From positions 5,839 to 69,838 of the forward strand of contig NZ_JAJGWT010000001.1 in the NCBI RefSeq assembly GCF_021390715.1: 64,000 nucleotides of DNA. Direction: 5' to 3'. The notes under the pieces are model-generated. The model worked only from the letters and a program-made list of their open reading frames with translations, was not told the origin of the DNA and did not search any database. This DNA comes from Tenacibaculum piscium. Lineage in GTDB: Bacteria; Bacteroidota; Bacteroidia; Flavobacteriales; Flavobacteriaceae. Shown here piece after piece: positions 35,087 through 42,161 of this stretch; the stretch's first letter is position 1; every line of letters starts with the position of its first letter. The translations under genes and the position numbers were made by a program.

Positions 35087-36088
35087 TTACTCTTTTAACA
35101 CAATTCTTGTCGGCGTATCTTTTCCATTAATGATACTTTCTGTTCCTTTTGCTACGGCTTTAATTGTTTGGGTAATTACGCTCATATTTAAAGTTTCAGC
35201 TTCATCAGAAACCTGATGATACTCTTTATCAACATCAATTGGTGTGGTCGAAAATGTGTGCGAAGGAACTCCCAAACGAGCTAAAGACGCATTGTCCGAC
35301 CTAAAAAACAAATTAAATTTTTCATACGGATCAGCAAATAATTGATAATCTGTACCTTTTAAATTCTTTTGAATAATTTTACCAAAATCAGAACGTTCAA
35401 AACCTGTTAGCCACGCCGTATTTTTGCCAAAACTTGGTGTTTTCCCTATCATTTCCAAATTGATTCCTGCGACAAATTTTGTTGGGTCAATTCCTTTTCC
35501 AAAAAAATTAGAACCGATTAAACCCATCTCTTCCGCCGTAAAACAGACAAACAAAATAGTACGTTCATTCGTACCTTTTTTCGCTAAAAATTCCGCCAAT
35601 GCTAACACGCCAACAACGCCAGAAGCATCATCATTTGCACCGTTAAAAATAACATCGCCTTTTCCTGATTTTTTTACGCCTAAATGGTCGTGATGTGCCG
35701 ATATTACTACAATCTCCTCTTTTTTACTTTTTCCTTCTAAAACGCCAATAATATTACTCATTTTAATATCTTTATGCGTAAAATTCTGGCGGTAAGTCGC
35801 TAAATTAGCATACGTTTTTAAACCGATTCTTTTAAATTCATTTTCAATATAAACCGTCGCTTTTTCCATACCTTCTGTACCAGGTTTTCGCCCTTGCATT
35901 TCATCCGAAGCCAAGGTATATAAATGTTTTTTTACAAGAACGCTATCGATAATAAACGCTTTTTTTGAAGTTGTTTTTTCTTGATATTTTACCGTTTTAC
36001 AGGATACCAAAAACACTGGCAAAAATGCCGATATATAGATTATTTTTTTGAAATTATTTTTGAAATTTATTTTAATATTGATTTTCAT
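35087..36088 (-). CDS. M28 family zinc metallopeptidase lipoprotein
   Basis: An exported aminopeptidase-like metallopeptidase, 333 residues. The N-terminal hydrophobic segment ends LPVFLVSC, a lipobox with Cys30. The M28 zinc and catalytic residues are seen in ISAHHDHLG (His, then Asp), NGANDDASGVVGVL (Asp), CFTAEEMGLIGSNFFG (Glu-Glu), INLEMIG and the late His of PSHTFSTTPID. HYDMQGRKPGTEG-like sequence near residue 62 is typical of the subgroup. It is divergent from kdsA. Confidence 0.9.
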   Translation of the reverse strand: MKINIKINFKNNFKKIIYISAFLPVFLVSCKTVKYQEKTTSKKAFIIDSVLVKKHLYTLASDEMQGRKPGTEGMEKATVYIENEFKRIGLKTYANLATYRQNFTHKDIKMSNIIGVLEGKSKKEEIVVISAHHDHLGVKKSGKGDVIFNGANDDASGVVGVLALAEFLAKKGTNERTILFVCFTAEEMGLIGSNFFGKGIDPTKFVAGINLEMIGKTPSFGKNTAWLTGFERSDFGKIIQKNLKGTDYQLFADPYEKFNLFFRSDNASLARLGVPSHTFSTTPIDVDKEYHQVSDEAETLNMSVITQTIKAVAKGTESIINGKDTPTRIVLKE

Positions 36089-36134
36089 TTGATGTTATTT
36101 ATTATAAAGGCTAAATATAGCCAATTTAATTTCT

Positions 36135-36142
36135 TAATTTTG
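36135..36142 (+). promoter_or_regulatory. Promoter -7 box for kdsA
   Basis: TAATTTTG matches TAnnTTTG, 23 bp before the kdsA ATG. The short leader agrees with the lack of Shine-Dalgarno use in this phylum. Confidence 0.5.
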
Positions 36143-36165
36143 TTAAAAACCCACAACTTACAATC

Positions 36166-36984
36166 ATGGATTTACAACATATCCCAAATATAAAATATAC
36201 CGAGGCTAATAATTTTTTTCTTTTAGCAGGTCCGTGTGCCATCGAAAGTGAAGAAATGGCAATGCGAATCGCCGAAAAAGTACTTACAATTACCGATAAA
36301 TTAGCAATTCCGTATATTTTTAAAGGAAGTTTTAAAAAAGCAAATCGAAGTAGAATCGATAGTTTTACAGGAATCGGTGATGAAAAAGCCTTGAAAATTC
36401 TAAGAAAAGTTTCCGAAACTTTTAATGTGCCAACCGTTACCGATATTCACGAAGTTTCAGACGCTTACAAAGCCGCCGAATATGTTGATGTTTTACAAAT
36501 TCCTGCTTTTTTAGTGCGTCAAACCGATTTAGTCGTTGCAGCCGCCAAAACTGGAAAAGTCGTTAATTTGAAAAAAGGACAATTTATGAGTCCTGAAGCA
36601 ATGCAACACGCCGTGAAAAAAGTACACGATGCAGGAAACGAAAAAGCATGGATTACAGATCGTGGAACGATGTTCGGATATCAAGATATGATTGTCGATT
36701 TTAGAGGAATCCCAACCATGCGTGAGTTTGCGCCGACCATTTTAGACGTGACACATTCACTTCAACAACCCAATCAAACAAGCGGTGTTACAGGTGGAAG
36801 ACCCGATATGATTGAAACAATCGCAAGAGCTGGAGTCGTTAATAATGTCGATGGTTTATTTATTGAAACACATTTCGACCCCGCAAACGCAAAAAGCGAT
36901 GGCGCAAATATGTTACATCTCGATTATTTAGAAAAATTATTGACAAACTTAGTCGCAATCAGAAAAACGGTCAATAATTTATAA
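36166..36984 (+). CDS. kdsA: 3-deoxy-8-phosphooctulonate (Kdo-8-phosphate) synthase
   Basis: KdsA condenses phosphoenolpyruvate and arabinose 5-phosphate into Kdo-8-phosphate, the committed step towards lipopolysaccharide Kdo. At 272 residues it is full length. FFLLAGPCAIESEE (about 18-31), the lysine-rich KGSFKKANRSRIDSFTGIG loop, and PTVTDIHE are all present. VLQIPAFLVRQTDLV, KKGQFMSPEAM and the DVTHSLQQPNQTSGVTGGRP substrate loop are also present. Its product would be dephosphorylated by the KdsC-like protein at 4165. A weak hairpin follows at 36995-37040. Confidence 0.97.
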   Translation: MDLQHIPNIKYTEANNFFLLAGPCAIESEEMAMRIAEKVLTITDKLAIPYIFKGSFKKANRSRIDSFTGIGDEKALKILRKVSETFNVPTVTDIHEVSDAYKAAEYVDVLQIPAFLVRQTDLVVAAAKTGKVVNLKKGQFMSPEAMQHAVKKVHDAGNEKAWITDRGTMFGYQDMIVDFRGIPTMREFAPTILDVTHSLQQPNQTSGVTGGRPDMIETIARAGVVNNVDGLFIETHFDPANAKSDGANMLHLDYLEKLLTNLVAIRKTVNNL

Positions 36985-36994
36985 TTTGATAACT

Positions 36995-37040
36995 ATAAAT
37001 AAAGTTGTTTTAAATACTTGATATAAAGCAACTTTATTTT
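36995..37040 (+). terminator. Terminator after kdsA
   Basis: AATAAAGTTG pairs with CAACTTTATT around a 22-nt loop. Confidence 0.65.
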
Positions 37041-37079
37041 CAAAAAGATAGAAAAAACCTGAATTTTTCAGTTAATCTC

Positions 37080-37112
37080 AAACCTCACAGGTTTTAAAAA
37101 CCTGTGAGGTTT
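37080..37112. terminator. Strong hairpin ahead of a family A repeat
   Basis: AAACCTCACAGGTTTT is followed by its perfect complement AAAACCTGTGAGGTTT with a one-base loop. Confidence 0.7.
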
Positions 37113-37115
37113 ATT

Positions 37116-37201
37116 TAGCCCCGATTGAAGCAATTGTTTGAGCTCTTTTTTTTGATTTTTCTTCAAAAAAAAAGCGAGTGCGGAAAGCGGGAAATAGCTC
37201 C
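37116..37201 (+). repeat. Dispersed repeat family A, copy 3
   Basis: TAGCCCCGATTGAAGC, then TTTGAGCTC with a T run, then AAGCGAGTGCGGAAAGCGGG and AAATAGCTCC. It ends 11 bp before the start of the MbnP-like lipoprotein gene, so it forms that gene's leader region. Confidence 0.8.
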
Positions 37202-37211
37202 AAAAAAAAAA

Positions 37212-37949
37212 ATGAAAATGATTATTATCAAAAAAAATGTGTCAAAAATTGGAATAATACTACTGATTTTTAATAGTATCTTTCTTACTTCTTGTAATAT
37301 TTTTGATTCTCCTGATACAAAACATGAGGCAAGTATCGAATTTGAACACCAATGGAACGGTGAAAAAATAGAACTCAATAAATACTATAAATTTCAACAC
37401 CCAAAAACAAATATAAATACTCCTAATGTTATTGATAGTATTAAATTTGAAAACATAAAATATACTATTTCGAATGTGAAATTAATACATAAAAAGAGTA
37501 AAAATACGACTGATATCAGCAGTCTAAAAACAATACAAATACCTGTAAAAGAAAGAAATAACAACTTATACGCCGATGATTTGGAAGGCGGAGATTATAC
37601 CCTGCAATTTAATTTAGGACTTAATTTAGTCTTTGAAAAATCTTCTTTTAAAATTGAAGGAAATACTAAAAAAATAAGTACTAAAATAAACACAGAAACC
37701 GCTTTTAAATACGATATCGCACCGATAAAAAATGATGAAATTAATCCAATACAAATTACATTCGATAATTTTGAAATTTGGTATTTTGTAAATACCGCTA
37801 CGATTAATGTTGATTTAGCGAAACTTTTTGAAAACCCTAATATTGATATTGAAAAACTATCTAACAAGCCCGTAAACGATAAAAATAATCAACAAAAAAT
37901 GCTGGAAAATGCCAAAAAAATGTTCTCTTCTAAATTTTATTATGATTAA
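37212..37949 (+). CDS. MbnP-like lipoprotein
   Basis: An exported lipoprotein, about 245 residues, with lipobox IFLTSC after a basic, hydrophobic leader. The start at 37212 (or 37218) is used because the longer frame from 37125 reads through a dispersed repeat. The mature N-terminus EFEHQWNGEKIELNKYYKF, then IKFENIKYTISNVKLIHKKS, resembles the MbnP family, in which an aromatic and a YxISN strand recur. The C-terminus ends LENAKKMFSSKFYYD. MbnP proteins are linked to copper/methanobactin loci, but no MbnH partner is nearby. The family assignment is tentative. Confidence 0.6.
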   Translation: MKMIIIKKNVSKIGIILLIFNSIFLTSCNIFDSPDTKHEASIEFEHQWNGEKIELNKYYKFQHPKTNINTPNVIDSIKFENIKYTISNVKLIHKKSKNTTDISSLKTIQIPVKERNNNLYADDLEGGDYTLQFNLGLNLVFEKSSFKIEGNTKKISTKINTETAFKYDIAPIKNDEINPIQITFDNFEIWYFVNTATINVDLAKLFENPNIDIEKLSNKPVNDKNNQQKMLENAKKMFSSKFYYD

Positions 37950-37959
37950 TTATCAAAAA

Positions 37960-38175
37960 TTAATTTCTGATTTTTCGTAAAATATCTTCTAAACCATTTA
38001 ATTGCATTTCATAAACCAAACCCATCATTTTGCCTAATTTTCCCGCAGGAAATCCTTTGTTTTTATACCAAACAATATAATGTTCGGGCAAATTATCTAA
38101 ATAATAGCCTTTATATTTTCCAAAAGGCATTCTCATTTGAGCGGTATCCATTAAAAATTGTTTATCTGGCAACAT
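37960..38175 (-). CDS. DUF3820 family small protein
   Basis: A 71-residue cytosolic protein matching DUF3820: MPFGKYKGYYLDNLPEHYIVWYKNKGFPAGKLGKMMGLVYEM. The F-GKYKG and LP--Y--W motifs are characteristic. Function is unknown. It is convergent with the MbnP-like gene (gap of 10 bp) and follows the dehydrogenase gene on the same strand beyond a palindromic terminator. Confidence 0.88.
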   Translation of the reverse strand: MLPDKQFLMDTAQMRMPFGKYKGYYLDNLPEHYIVWYKNKGFPAGKLGKMMGLVYEMQLNGLEDILRKIRN

Positions 38176-38200
38176 CTATTTTACTTTTTTTTACTTATAT

Positions 38201-38228
38201 ATAAAATCCCGCAATTGCGGGATTTTAT
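38201..38228. terminator. Perfect 28-bp palindrome terminator
   Basis: ATAAAATCCCGCAA is followed directly by its complement TTGCGGGATTTTAT, between the dehydrogenase stop and the DUF3820 start. Confidence 0.8.
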
Positions 38229-38250
38229 TCTTATTTCTTATGCTTTTTTA

Positions 38251-39462
38251 TTATTCTAATATTCCGTTTACATAATCTTGTAAATACGCATAACGTTCAG
38301 CTAATTTTCCTTCGCTTGTCGTCATTTTTGCACGTTCTAAAACACCGTTTTTATCATCATTGAAAAAAGCTGGAATTACATTTTTTAAAAACATTTCTCC
38401 AAATCCTTCACTCGCATCTTTTGGTAATTCACACGGCAAATTATCTACTGCCATTACGGTTATAGCATTTTCATCAGTGAAATTAACCTCTTTTTCTGTT
38501 TGAGGATTGTAACCATAAATAGGCTCCGCAATTGTTGAAGAACGAATTGTTGAAGCTACTGGACCATCGACATCACAAGAAATATCAGCGACATATTTAA
38601 TATTAAACTCAGGATTTTTAGCATCTTCTCGAGTAAATAAATACGGCGCGCCATCGCCATAAAAATGACCTGCGATAAAGAAATCTGTTACTTTCGCATA
38701 CGGCATAAAATTGCTTTCATAACCCGTTGCATCTTTATAAAAAGCAAACTTATTCCCTACTTTTCCATCGATACGCTTGCTGTATTCCATCACATCAGAA
38801 ATACAATATACAGGCTCGGTAAAATCCGCCGTTAAATATAAAGCATCGCTTACTTGTTTTATGTTCAGATGCTCTAAAATTTCTTTTGCTCCCTGTGCTA
38901 CTTTCCCTGTTCCTGTTAATAAAATTTTGATATTTGGCACCGTAATTTTATCTAATTCCGATTTTACAGCATCTAAATCGGTAAGTGTTTCTACTTTTGG
39001 TAAAGTGAATAATTTTTCACGTAAACCCAAAGCTCTAAAACCATTGTAAGCACCGACCAAACCTGCATAACGACCAAAACCAATTAATCGAGCTCCATCT
39101 TCTTTGATAATGGTTTCATGGTCATACATTTCAATATTTTTTGATAATATTGCTTGTAACAACTTGCGATTATAAGGTTGCTTTTTAATCGTATGTGAAA
39201 AGAAAAAATATTTTTTATTCGGAATTAAAGCCTCTAAAGGAACTTCTTTGACACCTAATAATACATCACAATCTGACATATCGGTAACTACCTCTATACC
39301 TACTTTTTGATACGCTTCATCACTAAAAACACGAATATCGGAACTTTCTACCACGATTTCAGCGGATGGAAATTGCTCTTTAAATTCTTGTAATTTTTCA
39401 GGTGAAAAAACAACTCTTCTATCTGGTGGATTTTTACGTTCTTTAATAATTCCGAATTTCAT
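38251..39462 (-). CDS. NAD(P)-dependent oxidoreductase, alanine dehydrogenase/PNT-like
   Basis: A cytosolic dehydrogenase with the AlaDH/PNT N-terminal fold, often labelled saccharopine or alanine dehydrogenase in flavobacteria. The start at 39462 (MKFGIIKERKNPPDRRVVFSPE) gives the family N-terminus; the frame extends nine codons upstream without support. The nucleotide-binding loop is LLTGTGKVAQGAKEIL (about 193). Residues DISCDVDGPVASTIRSSTIAEPIYGYNP (about 303-330) are the C-terminal substrate region. At 403 residues it is longer than plain AlaDH. Substrate is uncertain. It is divergent from ssrA. Confidence 0.85.
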   Translation of the reverse strand: MKFGIIKERKNPPDRRVVFSPEKLQEFKEQFPSAEIVVESSDIRVFSDEAYQKVGIEVVTDMSDCDVLLGVKEVPLEALIPNKKYFFFSHTIKKQPYNRKLLQAILSKNIEMYDHETIIKEDGARLIGFGRYAGLVGAYNGFRALGLREKLFTLPKVETLTDLDAVKSELDKITVPNIKILLTGTGKVAQGAKEILEHLNIKQVSDALYLTADFTEPVYCISDVMEYSKRIDGKVGNKFAFYKDATGYESNFMPYAKVTDFFIAGHFYGDGAPYLFTREDAKNPEFNIKYVADISCDVDGPVASTIRSSTIAEPIYGYNPQTEKEVNFTDENAITVMAVDNLPCELPKDASEGFGEMFLKNVIPAFFNDDKNGVLERAKMTTSEGKLAERYAYLQDYVNGILE

Positions 39463-39547
39463 GTATGTATTTTGTGTAAAATTAAACAAATAAACTATAA
39501 TTGTTAAAAATATAACAATTTAAGCGAAAATACTTGATTTAAATGTA

Positions 39548-39575
39548 TTGTACAAATAGTATTTTGTTATCTTTG
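39548..39575 (+). promoter_or_regulatory. Candidate ssrA promoter
   Basis: TTG at 39548-39550 and TATCTTTG at 39568-39575 have a 17-bp spacer. Transcription would start near 39582, leaving a 5' leader of about 130 nt to be removed when the tmRNA end is matured. Confidence 0.55.
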
Positions 39576-39714
39576 CATTTCATAAATGTATTTTTATTAA
39601 ATAATTTGGATTACTAAATTTGTTTTTCACCTTGTAAAACAACTATTTGCTCAAAGATATTAATAATAATATTATTTTTGAAGGTATATTTAAAGGTATA
39701 CTTTTTAACATTTT

Positions 39715-40105
39715 GGGGACGACTGGTTTTGACAGCGAGATCAGCGATAATGTAAGCATGCCGAGCAGTGAATAGAAACTCGTTAATCTTTATTTCAACT
39801 TTTTAAACGGCGAGAATAACTACGCTTTAGCTGCTTAATCCGAATCACAGTAGGATTGGCCTAGGCACACAAGGTGTGCAAGCTTTATGTCCACGAATAG
39901 CCTTGATTTACGGCGCTTCACTTTTGGATATCGTAAAAGTAAATATAGAAAACCTGAAGCTTCGGCAGGTTTTTGAAACTAAAGAAGATAAGCTTTTAAC
40001 AGATTGTTCTTAATCAGTTACTAGTCGAAAATTAAGAAAGAAATATGTATGTAGAAAGCATTTGAACTGCTTGTTTGGACCCGGGTTCGATTCCCGGCGT
40101 CTCCA
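39715..40105 (+). ncRNA. ssrA: Transfer-messenger RNA (tmRNA)
   Basis: tmRNA rescues stalled ribosomes and tags the nascent protein. The acceptor 5' GGGGACG pairs with 3' CGTCTCC (one G-U). The 5' end shows GACTGGTTTTGACAGC and the 3' T arm shows GGTTCGATTCCCGG. The tag reading frame at 39809-39838 encodes GENNYALAA and then TAA. The last bases GGCGTCTCCACAA are the attachment site of the downstream mobile element (repeated at 62473-62485), so the 3' end has been regenerated by element integration. Confidence 0.97.
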
Positions 40106-40108
40106 CAA
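40096..40108 (+). other. attL: left end of the integrated element at the ssrA 3' end
   Basis: GGCGTCTCCACAA is the tmRNA acceptor 3' strand plus discriminator and flank. The same 13 bp recur at 62473-62485 next to the integrase gene. The flanking bases differ, so the identity core is exactly 13 bp, although both copies are followed by a similar ACCCTGTAAA...TTTACAGGGT terminator. Confidence 0.88.
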
Positions 40109-40112
40109 TTAC

Positions 40113-40149
40113 ACCCTGTAAACCCCGTGTTTACAGGGTTTTTATTTTT
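40113..40149 (+). terminator. Element-borne terminator for ssrA
   Basis: ACCCTGTAAAC pairs with GTTTACAGGGT around CCCGT, followed by a T run. It lies inside the element, 8 bp after the tmRNA, and replaces the terminator now stranded at 62485-62527. Confidence 0.85.
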
Positions 40150-40170
40150 AGGTGTCAATTTAGGTGTCAA
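40147..40170 (+). repeat. Tandem 12-mer TTTAGGTGTCAA x2 in the left element end
   Basis: Two perfect abutting copies of TTTAGGTGTCAA lie 39 bp inside attL. Short direct repeats in this position are commonly integrase arm-binding sites; that role is inferred. The rest of 40171-40522 holds a partial CTGAA palindrome half-site (about 40357-40380) and no gene. Confidence 0.6.
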
Positions 40171-40522
40171 AAAAAATACTAACTAAACTCTTTTCTTAGT
40201 ACTATTTAAGTACTCTTTTTCTGTAGAAAAATCAAATAAATACTTGTACATACTTTTATATAACATCTATTTATAAGCCTGTTTCATCTAAAAAAACAGA
40301 AAATAAAATCTATTAAATAGAATTTAGTTTCTTATTTATTTTATTAACCTTATTCAGTACTGAAATAAATTCAGTATGACAGCTTCTAGTTTTCAAAAAT
40401 ATTTTCTAAATTTTATCATTGTGAATCTCCTTATATAAAACATCATAAAAAGTGTACTATAAAGCACTTTTTAAACAATTACTAAGCTCAAAAGTATATA
40501 TTTACATTAAAAGAGCCATACA

Positions 40523-40717
40523 ATGCACTTAATCGAAATTGTAAAAAATCGTAGAAAAAATTTAAATGTAACACAAGAAATGCTTGCAGACCTTTCTGGT
40601 GTTGGTTTACGTACACTTAAACAGTTTGAAAGTGGCAAAGGAAACCCAACGGTAGAAACTCTAAATAAATTAGGTAATGCCTTAGGAATTGAGCTAACTT
40701 TTATAGTTAAAATGTAA
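40523..40717 (+). CDS. XRE-family HTH regulator (HipB-like)
   Basis: A 64-residue DNA-binding protein consisting of one Cro/C1-type helix-turn-helix: LIEIVKNRRKNLNVTQEMLADLSGVGLRTLKQFESGKGNPTVETLNKLGNALGIELTF. The recognition helix is around GVGLRTLKQFESGKG. It lies alone near the left end of the element and is convergent with the mcrC end of the defence operon. No HipA-type toxin gene adjoins it. A role in controlling the element or its defence genes is likely but inferred. Confidence 0.85.
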   Translation: MHLIEIVKNRRKNLNVTQEMLADLSGVGLRTLKQFESGKGNPTVETLNKLGNALGIELTFIVKM

Positions 40718-40811
40718 GTATTAAATAATGATAGAATCAAATAAATACTTATACATAATTTTTATAGCACTTTTTTCAAGATATAATTAAAATAAAAACT
40801 ATGGTATTTTA

Positions 40812-40846
40812 TAAAAAAAAGATGCAGTTAACTGCATCTTTTTTTA
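40812..40846. terminator. Bidirectional terminator between the XRE gene and mcrC
   Basis: AAAAAAAGATGCAGTT is followed by its perfect complement AACTGCATCTTTTTTT. Confidence 0.9.
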
Positions 40847-40871
40847 TTTTAATAACTATGATTCTTACTTG

Positions 40872-42161
40872 CTATAATTCTGGTAATTTAATTCCATATT
40901 TAAAAAACTGAACATAATGTTTAAATTTATCATTCTTTAAATTCTCTTTTATTAAATCAAGACCATTTGTTTGATCGGGATAAATAACTAAACAAGCTAA
41001 AACTTTATTTAAATCAGGCTCATTTAATTCTTTATACATTTTTTCCATTCTTGCATAACCGCTAATTTGACGAGCATCATCCATAGAAATTCCATTATCG
41101 GCGTATCTTGGTTTATATTTTACATCTATAACCATTTTTAAATCTTGACTATTTAATACAAAATCTGACTCTTGCCTGTTTAATTTTAAGTGATACTTTA
41201 CCTCTCCTTTTTCGGGATAAATTTCTCGTAATTTTTTAAATATATACAACTCAAATAATTTAGGCATATCAATCCAAAAAGGAGGCGTTTTAACTATTTT
41301 TTCAGTCGTTTGACTTATCGTATAATTGTAACGCTTTAAAATTATTTTAGCTAGCTTTATAGCTTGTGTATATTCTTTAAAAAGAGGATTATGTTTTGTG
41401 TTTTTTATAACTCTTATATCAATATTTTCATTAACACTTTCAAAAGCAGGAATAACATAATTAAACAACTCTTTTAAATCTAAGGTTTTATCAATTTTAA
41501 AACTATTTAAAGCAAATTGCGTAAAAAGCAAAGCTTTTTTTAATATGCTATTTTCAACAGAATTATAACCAAACTCCTCAAATGTGCATACATTATATAG
41601 CATTTTTTGATGTGAGTGATTTTGCTTAACAGTAGCATTTATTAATATTTTACCTTTAACTTTTGAATTTAAATTTTTTGTTACTTTATAGTACGATTTT
41701 TTTAAACCTTTGCGTACAATATTTTTTAGTAATTGTAGAAATTCAATTAATAATAAAGGAGCTAATAAATCTTGCTGTTGCGTTATTGGTATTAATGGTG
41801 CTTTAAAATCTATCGTATATAAATCGTTTAAATGATTTAAATTCTCTGGCTCTTTTAAAGCTTCAAAAAGCATTTTTAAATAATTTACCTGCTTTTCTTC
41901 TTCATTTAATTTAGGTTCTACATAAATTGATAAACCACTATTTCCAATCCAATCTACACCAATATAATAACCTGTTTCAAATTGAAATTCGCCATTTTCA
42001 GACTTATTAAAATTAAAACAAAACGTTTCTTCATTATTATTAAAACACTTTTTAAAAGGTGTCCTTAAATCAAAATCTTGACAAAGTTTTAAATTATCTT
42101 CATTTAAATTAAATCTATTATTTCTCTTTTCATATCCAAAATGTTCACTAATTACAAGCAT
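40872..42161 (-). CDS. mcrC: McrC, endonuclease subunit of McrBC
   Basis: McrC is the nuclease partner of McrB, cutting DNA with modified cytosines. The 429-residue protein has an N-terminal McrB-docking region and a C-terminal PD-(D/E)XK nuclease domain: Asp and Lys lie in DLKMVIDVKYKPRYADNGISMDDARQISGYARM (about 345-378), with the upstream acidic residue near ESDFVLNS. It starts right after the mcrB stop, with no gap, and is the last gene of the defence operon. All motif residues are present, so activity is expected. Confidence 0.92.
   Translation of the reverse strand: MLVISEHFGYEKRNNRFNLNEDNLKLCQDFDLRTPFKKCFNNNEETFCFNFNKSENGEFQFETGYYIGVDWIGNSGLSIYVEPKLNEEEKQVNYLKMLFEALKEPENLNHLNDLYTIDFKAPLIPITQQQDLLAPLLLIEFLQLLKNIVRKGLKKSYYKVTKNLNSKVKGKILINATVKQNHSHQKMLYNVCTFEEFGYNSVENSILKKALLFTQFALNSFKIDKTLDLKELFNYVIPAFESVNENIDIRVIKNTKHNPLFKEYTQAIKLAKIILKRYNYTISQTTEKIVKTPPFWIDMPKLFELYIFKKLREIYPEKGEVKYHLKLNRQESDFVLNSQDLKMVIDVKYKPRYADNGISMDDARQISGYARMEKMYKELNEPDLNKVLACLVIYPDQTNGLDLIKENLKNDKFKHYVQFFKYGIKLPEL

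Noticed and set aside
37125..37211. Longer N-terminus for the MbnP-like lipoprotein
   Set aside because: These codons lie in dispersed repeat family A and would bury the lipoprotein signal inside the chain.
40523..40717. HipB-like gene as half of a toxin-antitoxin pair
   Set aside because: No HipA or other toxin gene lies on either side; the neighbours are the attL region and the convergent mcrC.
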